Below, piece by piece: positions 8,368-16,116 of a DNA stretch of 24,767 bases; positions within the stretch are counted from its first letter, which is position 1; each line of letters opens with the position of its first letter. Source of the stretch: CAZLXG01 sp964563585 (GTDB taxonomy: Bacteria > Bacteroidota > Bacteroidia > Flavobacteriales > Flavobacteriaceae). The notes under the pieces were generated by a model that saw nothing but the letters and a program-made list of their open reading frames with translations, was not told the DNA's origin and searched no databases. Made by a program: the position numbers and the translations under genes. The stretch lies in contig CAZLXG010000035.1 in NCBI GenBank assembly GCA_964563585.1, forward strand, positions 1 through 24,767. Direction: 5' to 3'.

Positions 8368-8970
8368 TCAATGCTTATCAAAAGCCTTCACTCCTACTTC
8401 AATTTTAGTTTTTAAATAATTTATTCGCGGTACAATAGGGCAAGAAAATTTATCATTATATGCGCAGTACGGATTATAAGCTGTATTAAAATCTATTATT
8501 ATAGTATTGCCTTTGGGGATTTTTAAATCAATATATCGTCCACCACCATAAGTTTCAAAACTATTTGTTTCATCTAAAAAAGGTAAAAATAAATAATCTT
8601 CTAAACCTTCTTTTTTCATAGCATCTTTTCCTTGATATACATTTAGTTGGTGTTGTTTTCCTTTTAATTCAAAAGATAATATTCCAAAAATACGCTCTGG
8701 AGATACACGACTTGTTGTTGTTTTCATATCAAACCAATCGGTATTTGGAGTTTTCTTTATTGTTGCAGTAACAACATAAGTAGAATCGAACTTAAAAAAA
8801 TCAAGCGTTGTAAATATTTTTCTGTCTTTATTTTTTAAAGGCGATTTACTGGCGTCTTTATATTCTGTATTTATTTTACGCTGAAAGTCTGTTTCACCTA
8901 AAATAGGGCGTTTATCTTGAGCGCAACTTAAGGTTGCGATTAATAACAATAGTAGAAAGGTATTTTTCAT
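8368..8970 (-). CDS. DUF1684 lipoprotein
   Basis: The protein has 200 aa. The lipoprotein signal has lipobox TLSC, with C16 lipidated. The conserved DUF1684 core follows: FLPFLDETN...TYGGGRYIDL at about 127-149 and DFNTAYNPYCAYNDKFSCP at about 155-174, the latter with the family's PYCAYN and CP cysteines. The biochemical function of the family is unknown. Its ATG overlaps the stop of the upstream DUF4252 gene by 1 nt (TAATG), so the two are almost certainly translated from one mRNA. Confidence 0.88.
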   Translation of the reverse strand: MKNTFLLLLLIATLSCAQDKRPILGETDFQRKINTEYKDASKSPLKNKDRKIFTTLDFFKFDSTYVVTATIKKTPNTDWFDMKTTTSRVSPERIFGILSFELKGKQHQLNVYQGKDAMKKEGLEDYLFLPFLDETNSFETYGGGRYIDLKIPKGNTIIIDFNTAYNPYCAYNDKFSCPIVPRINYLKTKIEVGVKAFDKH

Positions 8971-9500
8971 TAATTCTTAATATTTATTTTAAGGTTTGTG
9001 TTATTTGTATACGATTGCAATAAGGTATTTGTAAATTTATTAAAGGCATCTTCATCCGAAAAAGATTTAATTTTTTCAGGATCAAAATTTCCTTTTAAAT
9101 AAAATGCAATCGTTTCGATTTCATTGCTATTAAAAAAAATAACATCCGAAACTACTACACCCAATTCTTTTACCGATATAATTCTAGTATTATCCAGTGC
9201 ATTCTTCCTCAGCATATCTTTATAACCTCTAGTTGTTAATGCATTCATCTCAGCAATAATACTTTGGCGCTTTAAAGCGTTTAAATTCTCAAGCTTAATG
9301 TATTTAAAATCTTCAATATTCCCAATTACATTGTGTATTTCTGGTGAAATGTTACCTAAAACAGCTTTCATGAAATTTGGAATTTGAAAAGATGTTGCAC
9401 CAATATCTGTTTTATGAGTGTTATAAAACCGTTCAAAAGATGAAGAACCACACGAAACAAATAAGACACAAATGCTAAGAATAAAAACTACTTTTTTCAT
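8970..9500 (-). CDS. DUF4252-like lipoprotein
   Basis: The protein has 176 aa. The signal peptide ends in lipobox FVSC with C17, followed by GSSSFERFYNTHK and then a compact alpha/beta domain. The pattern of a short 'FERFY..HK' segment, a central ALTTRGYKDML region and an IIFFNSNEIETIAFYLKGNFD-like beta segment resembles Bacteroidota DUF4252 proteins. Function is unknown. It is first in an operon with the DUF1684 lipoprotein (TAATG overlap). A good promoter-like TATTTTTG lies 22 bp upstream of the start. Confidence 0.75.
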   Translation of the reverse strand: MKKVVFILSICVLFVSCGSSSFERFYNTHKTDIGATSFQIPNFMKAVLGNISPEIHNVIGNIEDFKYIKLENLNALKRQSIIAEMNALTTRGYKDMLRKNALDNTRIISVKELGVVVSDVIFFNSNEIETIAFYLKGNFDPEKIKSFSDEDAFNKFTNTLLQSYTNNTNLKINIKN

Positions 9501-9522
9501 TTTTATTAATTTATTTCTATTT

Positions 9523-9530
9523 CAAAAATA
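9523..9530 (-). promoter_or_regulatory. Candidate -7 element for the DUF4252-DUF1684 operon
   Basis: The minus strand reads TATTTTTG (TAnnTTTG), 22 bp before the ATG at 9500. No convincing TTG box is seen 17-23 bp upstream. Confidence 0.4.
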
Positions 9531-9550
9531 CAACTTACAACTATTTTGCA

Positions 9551-9712
9551 TAGATTTGAACAGACAAAAAATAAAAATGCATAATAACGTCACAATTTGT
9601 AGAAAGCAATATACCTCTTCAAAACGAAGAAGTTGGACTTACTATATATTATGATGATATAAACATATATTCTATCAATTATAAAAAGTCCGACTTCACA
9701 GTCGGACTTTTT
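9551..9712 (+). ncRNA. Candidate short transcription unit (small RNA or 25-aa peptide) ending in a strong terminator
   Basis: A plus-strand TAGATTTG (9551-9558) matches the -7 consensus. About 150 nt downstream is a strong terminator with no other gene to serve, because both flanking genes point away from this interval. A 25-aa basic ORF (9577-9654) starts 18 nt after the -7 motif. A different frame (9575-9727) is open for 50 codons without an ATG. The unit could therefore be a small RNA, a microprotein or a gene remnant. No RNA family is recognised and no -33 box is visible. Confidence 0.3.
9683..9712 (+). terminator. Strong bidirectional intrinsic terminator
   Basis: A 13-bp perfect stem (9683-9695 with 9700-9712) closes on a TCAC tetraloop. 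The GC-rich core GTCCGACT/AGTCGGAC is flanked by A5 and T5, giving a T tract in both directions. It lies between divergently transcribed genes. Confidence 0.85.
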
Positions 9713-9719
9713 ATATTTA

Positions 9720-9732
9720 GTCGATAATCGAC
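9720..9732. promoter_or_regulatory. Palindrome GTCGAT-A-ATCGAC upstream of the MFS gene
   Basis: This is a perfect 6-bp dyad with a 1-nt centre, 33 bp before the MFS start codon and just after the terminator. It could be an operator for a dimeric regulator. No regulator gene adjoins it. Confidence 0.3.
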
Positions 9733-9764
9733 ATTTAATTAATTCTTATGACTTAAGAAAACGA

Positions 9765-10977
9765 ATGAAAACACTTTACAATAACTATATAGAATCTTTT
9801 AAAGGCTTATCAAAAGAAGTTTGGTGGCTCGCATTAATAACACTTATTAATAGAGCTGGCACCATGGTAATCCCGTTTTTATCAATTTATTTAACCGAAG
9901 ATTTAAACTTTACGTTAAAAAATGTTGGTACTGTAATGGCTGCATTCGGGTTAGGTTCTGTAGTCGGCTCATGGCTAGGCGGAAAACTAACCGATAAAAT
10001 TGGCGCTTATAAAGTAATGGTAAGAAGCCTATTAAGTACAGGTGTATTATTTATTGGCTTACAATTTTTAAATACGTTTGCATCTTTTTGTGTTGGTATT
10101 TTCTTTGTAATGTTGGTTGCAGATATGTTTCGTCCCGCTATGTTTGTGGCTTTAAGTGCATACAGTAAACCAGAAAACAAAACACGTAGTGTTACATTAA
10201 TTAGACTAGCTATTAATCTAGGCTTTTCTGCTGGACCAGCAATTGGTGGACTTATAATTACATCTATTGGTTATAGTGGTTTATTTTGGGTTGATGGCAT
10301 TACTTGTATTCTAGCAACTTTGGTGCTTATTAATGTGCTAAATCCTAAAAAATCTAAAGTTTTAGACGACATTACTATCAAAAACCCTGTGTCTGCTTAT
10401 AGTGATAAACCGTTTATAATTTTCTTTTTTTCAATGATGCTTTTTGGGATTGTCTTTTTACAATATTTCTCAACAATGCCATTGTTTTACAGACAAGTAC
10501 ATACTTTAAGTGAAATTAAAATTGGATTACTTTTAGGTGCAAATGGATTGTTTATTTTCCTTTTCGAAATGCCATTAATTAAATGGTTAGAAAATACGCG
10601 TTACACCAAATCTGGGTTAATGCTTTTTGGTGCACTACTTACAGGTTTAAGTTTTATCATACTTAATTTTACTAATTGGTCTGGTATTCTTATTATTGGT
10701 ATGTTTTTAATGACAATTGGTGAAATGATTGCTTTTCCGTTTTCTAATGCGTTTGCAATGCAACGTGCAAAAAAAAGGGAATCAAGGTGAATATATGGCG
10801 CTATATTCTATTGCATTTTCAATTGCTCATGTTATTGGACACAAAGCAGGATTACATTTAGTCAGCGATTTTGGATTTGATAACACATGGTCTGTCATGA
10901 CAGCACTTGCAGCACTTTGTGTGTTTTTATTATTCTTTTTGAAGATTTATATGAAACAAAATAAAGAAACTAAATAA
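9765..10977 (+). pseudogene. MFS transporter (DHA1-like), frameshifted at an A8 run
   Basis: The reading frame from 9765 encodes 330-odd residues of a twelve-helix major facilitator, with motif A-like GGKLTDKIGAYKVM at about residues 72-85. It then runs into stop after an A8 run (10769-10776). Removing one A restores the continuous sequence ...AKKGNQGEYMALYS..., which carries on in the other frame to 10977 and gives a full-length 403-aa protein. The break therefore truncates the last two or so helices. It is either a sequencing error in the homopolymer, a true null allele or a phase-variable switch. The substrate is unknown; relatives export drugs or metabolites. Confidence 0.85.
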
Positions 10978-10985
10978 TTATAGCA

Positions 10986-11108
10986 ATGAAAAAATACAGT
11001 TTAATATTTATAATCCTTTTACTTATAAGTTGCAACTTTTCTAAAGAAAACAATACTGAAGTTATAGATTGGAATTTAGAGAGTATTCCGCATTTTATTG
11101 TAGAATAA
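10986..11108 (+). CDS. Tiny 40-aa lipoprotein
   Basis: The ORF is ATG to TAA, 40 codons. It has a convincing lipoprotein signal: two lysines, a run of I and L, then lipobox LISC with C16. It is followed by a 24-residue polar tail rich in E and N, ending HFIVE. It begins 8 nt after the MFS stop, so it may be co-transcribed with it. No homologue is recognised. The tail is too short for a folded domain, so it could also be the start of a longer lipoprotein gene cut by an early stop. Confidence 0.45.
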   Translation: MKKYSLIFIILLLISCNFSKENNTEVIDWNLESIPHFIVE

Positions 11109-11235
11109 TTTCCTGTAAATTATAATTAATATCAGAAGGTGCAATAATTTTTTGTTGAGAAAACACTGAACTAAAAGATGTAATACTAAACAGTATTACT
11201 AACAAAATGGTAATGTTTTTTTGTTTTTTAAATAT
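11095..11235 (-). pseudogene. Small secreted-peptide ORF lacking an ATG start
   Basis: On the minus strand an open frame encodes a textbook signal peptide: KKQKN, a hydrophobic run, then SSVFSQQK. About 20 residues follow, ending NYNLQEIILQ. No in-frame ATG exists; the frame opens after a TAG and offers only ATA or ATT codons near 11235. It may be a gene that lost its start, or be shifted by an A-run error. Its last 14 nt overlap the end of the convergent 40-aa lipoprotein ORF. Confidence 0.3.
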
Positions 11236-11308
11236 TGTTAGAGTTTCAAAAATAACAAAATTAAAAAAAATGTCATACTATTTATGATAATGTTATCATT
11301 GCAAATAA

Positions 11309-11749
11309 TTAAATAGCATTTACTTCTTTCTGTTTTACAACATCCGATAATACAATCTGCGTTTTTGTTTCTCCATAAATAATCAATTGGTCAATAAAAT
11401 ATTCCAAATGTTTCTGGTCTTTTAAAACAACTTCCATTACTATATTTTCGTTACCTGTTATGCGATAACAATTTATTACTTCATCATAGGTTTTTACCTT
11501 AGCTAAAAAGGGTTTTAATTTCCCCATGAATGCTCTTAAAGTAATTATGGCTTTTAGCTGAAATCCAACTTCAAAAGGCGATACCACAGTTTTATAACTT
11601 TCAATAACACCTAAGTCTTCCATCTTCTTAATACGCTCAGAAACTGCCGGTGAACTTACACCAACTTGCCTCCCAATTTCGGCATTAGATTGTCGAGCAT
11701 TTTGCTGTAAACACTTTAATATTTTCCAATTAAGATTATCAATTTTCAT
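11309..11749 (-). CDS. Lrp/AsnC family transcriptional regulator
   Basis: The protein has 146 aa. An N-terminal winged helix-turn-helix (about residues 1-60, with LQQNARQSNAEIGRQVGVS and the recognition region SSPAVSERIKKMEDLGVI) is followed by the RAM/Lrp effector domain (about 65-140), which includes the ligand-associated segment ITGNENIVMEV. Members bind DNA as dimers to octamers and respond to amino acids or related metabolites. The effector is unknown. It diverges from the 131-aa unknown gene, with 116 bp shared between them, and autoregulation is usual in the family. Confidence 0.92.
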   Translation of the reverse strand: MKIDNLNWKILKCLQQNARQSNAEIGRQVGVSSPAVSERIKKMEDLGVIESYKTVVSPFEVGFQLKAIITLRAFMGKLKPFLAKVKTYDEVINCYRITGNENIVMEVVLKDQKHLEYFIDQLIIYGETKTQIVLSDVVKQKEVNAI

Positions 11750-11786
11750 TTAAAAGCATTTTTTAATAAATCATTAAAATCAAAAT

Positions 11787-11794
11787 CAAATATA
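11787..11794 (-). promoter_or_regulatory. Candidate -7 element for the Lrp/AsnC gene
   Basis: The minus strand reads TATATTTG (TAnnTTTG), 37 bp upstream of the start at 11749. No clear -33 box is seen. Confidence 0.35.
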
Positions 11795-11838
11795 CGTATT
11801 TACTTTAAATTCTAAAGATGAATATAGATTGTTGTGAC

Positions 11839-11846
11839 TAATTTTG
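11839..11846 (+). promoter_or_regulatory. Candidate -7 element for the 131-aa gene
   Basis: TAATTTTG matches TAnnTTTG and lies 19 bp before the ATG at 11866. No clear -33 box is seen. Confidence 0.35.
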
Positions 11847-11865
11847 ATGAAAATTGTAAAGAAAA

Positions 11866-12261
11866 ATGTTACCCAAAGTTCCATCACACCTATCTAATAC
11901 GCCTATTTATAAAAAGGCAATAGATATATTTACCTTATCTCAAAATATTTCAACGTATTTGGAGCATGATTTGTCTAGCTTAAAAGATGATGGAACTGAA
12001 GATTCTGATATTTACTTTTCTGGAGATATTGTGCAACAATCTGTATCACTAGTTCCTGAAATTTTAAATGCTGAGTTAGAACGTTATTCTGAAAGAAGAC
12101 ATAAACATGTCGCTACTTTAAAACGATTAACAAGTTTGTTATATAAAAATTCGTATCGATTAGAACGTTCAAACAGTAACGGGAAAGATTTTTTACCAAT
12201 TTTACGAAGCGAATTAAAGAAATTCAAAAAATTGCAACGTACGTGGTTGTTAACTTTGTAG
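11866..12261 (+). CDS. Conserved-looking hypothetical helical protein, 131 aa
   Basis: Not recognised. The sequence has no signal peptide or membrane segment and looks all-helical: IYKKAIDIFTLSQNISTYLE, a linker rich in D, S and E, then two long amphipathic helices. It ends in a basic segment (KKFKKLQRTWLL). This composition resembles small four-helix-bundle proteins of the 23S-intervening-sequence type, but no diagnostic motif is visible. It has its own promoter-like element and diverges from the Lrp/AsnC gene, which may regulate it. It converges with a 42-aa ORF 2 nt away. Confidence 0.65.
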   Translation: MLPKVPSHLSNTPIYKKAIDIFTLSQNISTYLEHDLSSLKDDGTEDSDIYFSGDIVQQSVSLVPEILNAELERYSERRHKHVATLKRLTSLLYKNSYRLERSNSNGKDFLPILRSELKKFKKLQRTWLLTL

Positions 12262-12263
12262 AT

Positions 12264-12392
12264 CTAGCAGGTTTTATAATAAATAATACTGCCTTCATCT
12301 AAATAATATTTTTCAGATTGAACAATGTTTAACAACCAATCTAAATGGTTTTTAGACTGTCTTTCAAAATTGTAATTAAGTGTAGATTTCAT
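12264..12392 (-). CDS. Candidate small protein, 42 aa
   Basis: The ORF is ATG to TAG with a protein-like composition: aromatic and charged residues alternate (NYNFERQSKNHLDWLLNIVQ, then EKYYLDEGSIIYYK). There is no signal or membrane segment. It ends 2 nt from the convergent 131-aa gene. A perfect 15-nt palindrome lies 24 bp upstream of its start. No family is recognised. Confidence 0.45.
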   Translation of the reverse strand: MKSTLNYNFERQSKNHLDWLLNIVQSEKYYLDEGSIIYYKTC

Positions 12393-12415
12393 AATTAAAA
12401 GTTTAATTATTTGGG

Positions 12416-12430
12416 TTTTACACTGTAAAA
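12416..12430. promoter_or_regulatory. Perfect palindrome TTTTACA-C-TGTAAAA, possible operator
   Basis: The dyad has 7-bp arms and a 1-nt centre, 24 bp upstream of the 42-aa ORF. Its size and symmetry fit a binding site for a dimeric repressor. The rest of 12431-12553 shows no gene. Confidence 0.4.
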
Positions 12431-12553
12431 TTATATAGATAACTATTTGGTAAATAACTTCATAAAAAATATTAGTTGAATGGTTTACTGTTGTCCATAA
12501 CTTGATTTTTATTGTAGAATAATAGGGTAAAATGATATAAATAAGATTATGTT

Positions 12554-15500
12554 TTACATATTTCGACGATACTGCCCTCCTACTTCAAACAACGCGTTCG
12601 TAATTTCTCCTAAAGAACAAACTTTACAGACGTCCATTAAAGCTTCAAAAATGTTTTCATTTTGAATAGCTTTTTGCTGAAGGCCTTTCAACAATTCTTC
12701 AGTGTCACTAGCTTTATGAAGATTCTCTAATGTTTTAATTTGGAATTGCTTTTCTTCTTCAGTAGCACGAATTACTTCCGCAGGAATAACTGTTGGCGAA
12801 CCTTTAGAACTTAAAAATGTATTTACACCAATAATTGGAAAATCGCCATTATGCTTTAAGGTTTCATAATACAAGCTTTCTTCTTGAATTTTACTACGTT
12901 GATACATGGTTTCCATAGCTCCTAAAACGCCTCCGCGTTCTGTAATTCTATCGAATTCTAACAAGACAGCATCTTCTACTAAATCGGTTAATTCTTCAAT
13001 AATAAATGAGCCTTGAATTGGGTTTTCATTTTTTGCTAAACCTAATTCTTTATTAATAATCAACTGAATTGCCATAGCACGGCGTACAGATTCTTCAGTT
13101 GGTGTTGTGATGGCTTCATCGTAAGCATTAGTATGTAACGAATTACAATTATCGTAAATCGCATACAATGCTTGAAGCGTTGTACGAATATCATTAAAGT
13201 CAATTTCTTGAGCATGCAAGCTACGTCCAGAGGTTTGAATATGATACTTCAACATTTGCGCTCTTGGATTTGCTCCATATTTATGCTTCATAGCTTTTGC
13301 CCAGATTTTACGAGCTACACGACCAATTACAGCATATTCTGGGTCGATACCATTTGAAAAGAAAAACGATAAGTTTGGTCCAAACTTATTAATATCCATG
13401 CCTCGACTTAAGTAATATTCTACATAAGTAAATCCATTAGACAGTGTAAATGCCAATTGAGAAATTGGATTTGCACCAGCTTCGGCAATATGATAACCAG
13501 AAATAGACACTGAATAAAAGTTGCGCACATTATTCTCAATAAAATATTCTTGCACATCTCCCATTAATCGCAATGCAAATTCTGTAGAAAAAATACAGGT
13601 ATTTTGGGCTTGATCTTCTTTTAAAATATCAGCTTGTACTGTCCCCCGAACTTGTGCTATCGTTTTAGTTTTAATGTCTAAATACACATCAGATGGCAAT
13701 ACCAAATCTCCAGTTACACCAAGCAACATCAATCCTAAACCATTATTGCCATCAGGAATTTCACCATTATATTTTGGTCTTTCTTTATTTTTATAAATTT
13801 TAGATATTTTTGCTTCAACCTCGTCTTCTAAACCTTTTTCTTTAATGTAAATCTCACATTGTTGATCAATTGCTGTATTCATAAAAAAGCCTAACAACAT
13901 TGGTGCTGGACCATTAATTGTCATACTTACAGAAGTCATTACATCTGCTAAATTAAATCCAGAATATAATTTTTTAGCATCGTCTAAACAACAAATAGAA
14001 ACTCCCGCATTCCCTATTTTCCCATAAATATCTGGACGAATATCTGGGTCGTTTCCATACAAAGTAACAGAATCGAATGCTGTGGATAAACGTTTTGCTG
14101 GTAATCCCATACTTACATAATGAAAACGTTTGTTGGTACGTTCTGGACCTCCTTCACCTGCAAACATACGTGCTGGATCTTCACCAGTTCTTTTAAAAGG
14201 ATATAACCCTGATGTATAAGGGAATTCTCCTGGCACATTTTCTTGCAAACACCATTTTAAAATATCTCCCCAAGCTTGATACTTTGGTAAAGCAATTTTT
14301 GGAATATCGGTTTGCGATAATGATTTAGTATGTGTTTCTATTTTAATTTCCTTATCTCTTACTTTAAATGAATAGATAGGGTTTTTATATTTCTTTACTT
14401 TGTTGTCCCAATCAATAATAATTTCCCAATTATAAGGATCAAGGTTTAATTTTACCCGATCAAATTCTGCAATAAGTAGTTTAATAAAGTCTTTGTTCTC
14501 GACTGCGCTCGAACTGACAGACTCTGAATCTATTCCAGATTTATCTAATTCAGGTGCAATTTCTAATACAGATTCTAACGTTTTATAAATTCCATATAAC
14601 TTTTGAGCAACCTCAACTTGTTCGTTTCCTTTTTTATCATAACCACGATTACTTTCTGAAATTTCAGATAAGTAGCGTGTTCTATTTGGTGGAATTACAA
14701 AAATTTTCTCACTCATTTCTGATGAGATTTGGAATGTCGATTTTAAATCTGCATCAGATTTCTCAACCAACTTATCCATGATTGCTTTGTAAAGCGTATT
14801 CATTCCTGGGTCGTTAAATTGTGACGCAATAGTTCCGAAAATAGGCAATTCATCTTGAGGAATATCCCAAAGATTATTATTACGCATATATTGTTTTTTT
14901 ACATCGCGTAAAGCATCTAACGAACCTCGTTTATCAAATTTATTGATGGCAACCAAGTCGGCAAAATCCAACATATCAATTTTTTCTAACTGCGTAGCTG
15001 CACCAAATTCTGGTGTCATTACATATAGCGACACATCAGAATGTTCTATAATTTCTGTATCAGATTGTCCAATTCCTGATGTTTCAAGAATAATTAAATC
15101 ATATTCGGCAGCTTTTAAAACCTCAACAGCTTCATTAACGTATTTTGATAATGCTAAATTAGATTGACGTGTTGCCAAACTTCTCATATAGACTCTTGGA
15201 GTATTAATCGCATTCATACGAATTCTATCGCCTAAAAGTGCTCCTCCAGTTTTTCGTTTTGAAGGATCTACAGAAACTAAACCAATAGTTTTCTCTGGAA
15301 AATCGATTAAAAACCGTCTAACCAATTCATCAACTAAAGATGATTTTCCAGAACCTCCAGTTCCTGTAATTCCTAAAACTGGTGTTTTAGATATTTCATT
15401 TTTTTTATGAATTTTATCTAAAGTATCTTTTGCAACTTCTGGAAAATTCTCAGCAGAAGATATAACTCTTGCTATAGCTTTAGAATTTCTTTTTACAAGT

Positions 15501-15970
15501 TCATCAACTTCAACATTTAAAGTATCACCAATAGCAAAATCTGATTGTTCTACCAAATTGTTAATCATGCCTTGTAAACCCATTTCACGCCCATCGTCTG
15601 GCGAATAAATTCGTGAAATGCCATAATCCATTAATTCTTTTATTTCACTAGGAAGAATAACTCCTCCTCCTCCTCCAAAAATTTTGATATGTGAAGCACC
15701 TCTTTCTTTCAGCAAATCGAACATGTATTTAAAATACTCATTATGTCCACCTTGATATGAGGTTAAACAAATTGCATTTACATCTTCTTGAATAGCAGTA
15801 TTTACAACTTCTTCAACACTTCTATCATGGCCTAAATGAATAACCTCAACTCCTGTTGCTTGAATAATACGACGCATAATATTTATGGATGCATCGTGAC
15901 CATCAAACAATGATGCTGCAGTTACTATACGTACTTTATGTTTTGGTTTATATGGAGTAGTTTGTATCAT
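12554..15970 (-). CDS. icmF: Fused isobutyryl-CoA mutase IcmF-type (B12-binding + MeaI-like GTPase + acyl-CoA mutase)
   Basis: The protein has 1138 aa. An N-terminal cobalamin domain (about 1-145) carries DGHDASINIM with lower ligand H25, then the GGGGG segment near 99-103. A G3E P-loop GTPase chaperone domain follows, with GTGGSGKS at 203-210, ETSGIGQSD at 296-304 and NKFD at 343-346. The mutase barrel (about 560-1138) has FPYTSGLYPFKR at 583-594, ISGYHIAEAGA at 823-833 and QTSGRSLHAQ near 936-945. This fused order is characteristic of IcmF, which interconverts isobutyryl- and n-butyryl-CoA with adenosylcobalamin. Phe592, and glutamine in KEDQAQNTCIF where methylmalonyl-CoA mutases have arginine, favour the isobutyryl type (from memory). 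The linker near residues 484-492 contains a repeat-derived sequence. Confidence 0.93.
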   Translation of the reverse strand: MIQTTPYKPKHKVRIVTAASLFDGHDASINIMRRIIQATGVEVIHLGHDRSVEEVVNTAIQEDVNAICLTSYQGGHNEYFKYMFDLLKERGASHIKIFGGGGGVILPSEIKELMDYGISRIYSPDDGREMGLQGMINNLVEQSDFAIGDTLNVEVDELVKRNSKAIARVISSAENFPEVAKDTLDKIHKKNEISKTPVLGITGTGGSGKSSLVDELVRRFLIDFPEKTIGLVSVDPSKRKTGGALLGDRIRMNAINTPRVYMRSLATRQSNLALSKYVNEAVEVLKAAEYDLIILETSGIGQSDTEIIEHSDVSLYVMTPEFGAATQLEKIDMLDFADLVAINKFDKRGSLDALRDVKKQYMRNNNLWDIPQDELPIFGTIASQFNDPGMNTLYKAIMDKLVEKSDADLKSTFQISSEMSEKIFVIPPNRTRYLSEISESNRGYDKKGNEQVEVAQKLYGIYKTLESVLEIAPELDKSGIDSESVSSSAVENKDFIKLLIAEFDRVKLNLDPYNWEIIIDWDNKVKKYKNPIYSFKVRDKEIKIETHTKSLSQTDIPKIALPKYQAWGDILKWCLQENVPGEFPYTSGLYPFKRTGEDPARMFAGEGGPERTNKRFHYVSMGLPAKRLSTAFDSVTLYGNDPDIRPDIYGKIGNAGVSICCLDDAKKLYSGFNLADVMTSVSMTINGPAPMLLGFFMNTAIDQQCEIYIKEKGLEDEVEAKISKIYKNKERPKYNGEIPDGNNGLGLMLLGVTGDLVLPSDVYLDIKTKTIAQVRGTVQADILKEDQAQNTCIFSTEFALRLMGDVQEYFIENNVRNFYSVSISGYHIAEAGANPISQLAFTLSNGFTYVEYYLSRGMDINKFGPNLSFFFSNGIDPEYAVIGRVARKIWAKAMKHKYGANPRAQMLKYHIQTSGRSLHAQEIDFNDIRTTLQALYAIYDNCNSLHTNAYDEAITTPTEESVRRAMAIQLIINKELGLAKNENPIQGSFIIEELTDLVEDAVLLEFDRITERGGVLGAMETMYQRSKIQEESLYYETLKHNGDFPIIGVNTFLSSKGSPTVIPAEVIRATEEEKQFQIKTLENLHKASDTEELLKGLQQKAIQNENIFEALMDVCKVCSLGEITNALFEVGGQYRRNM
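14495..14521. repeat. REP-like flavobacterial interspersed repeat inside icmF
   Basis: A 27-bp GC-rich segment with GTTC...GAAC arms around TCGACTGCGCTC sits in very AT-rich coding DNA. It resembles the short 'TCGACTGCGCTC' repeats scattered in Flavobacteriaceae genomes, a comparison made from memory. Only one copy is in this window. It is translated in frame as the linker residues S484-N492. Confidence 0.5.
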
Positions 15971-16014
15971 TGATAATAAATAGCTAATTTTAGTGGTGTA
16001 ATTTACGAATTATT

Positions 16015-16022
16015 CAAAAATA
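16015..16022 (-). promoter_or_regulatory. Candidate -7 element for icmF
   Basis: The minus strand reads TATTTTTG (TAnnTTTG), 44 bp upstream of the icmF start. No TTG box is seen at normal spacing. Confidence 0.35.
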
Positions 16023-16116
16023 CGAATGAATTTTAAACGATTACCTAAAATTTCATCAAAATATAAATCCTCATTAATTTTAGATTAATTTTATACATTA
16101 AAATCACATTGAACAG

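Noticed and set aside
9575..9727. 50-codon open frame as a protein gene
   Set aside because: It has no start codon and its end is the terminator stem, so coding is not supported; it is mentioned only within the small transcript candidate.
10729..10977. A separate 82-aa gene after the MFS transporter
   Set aside because: It is the out-of-frame C-terminus of the same transporter; deleting one A in the A8 run joins the two frames.
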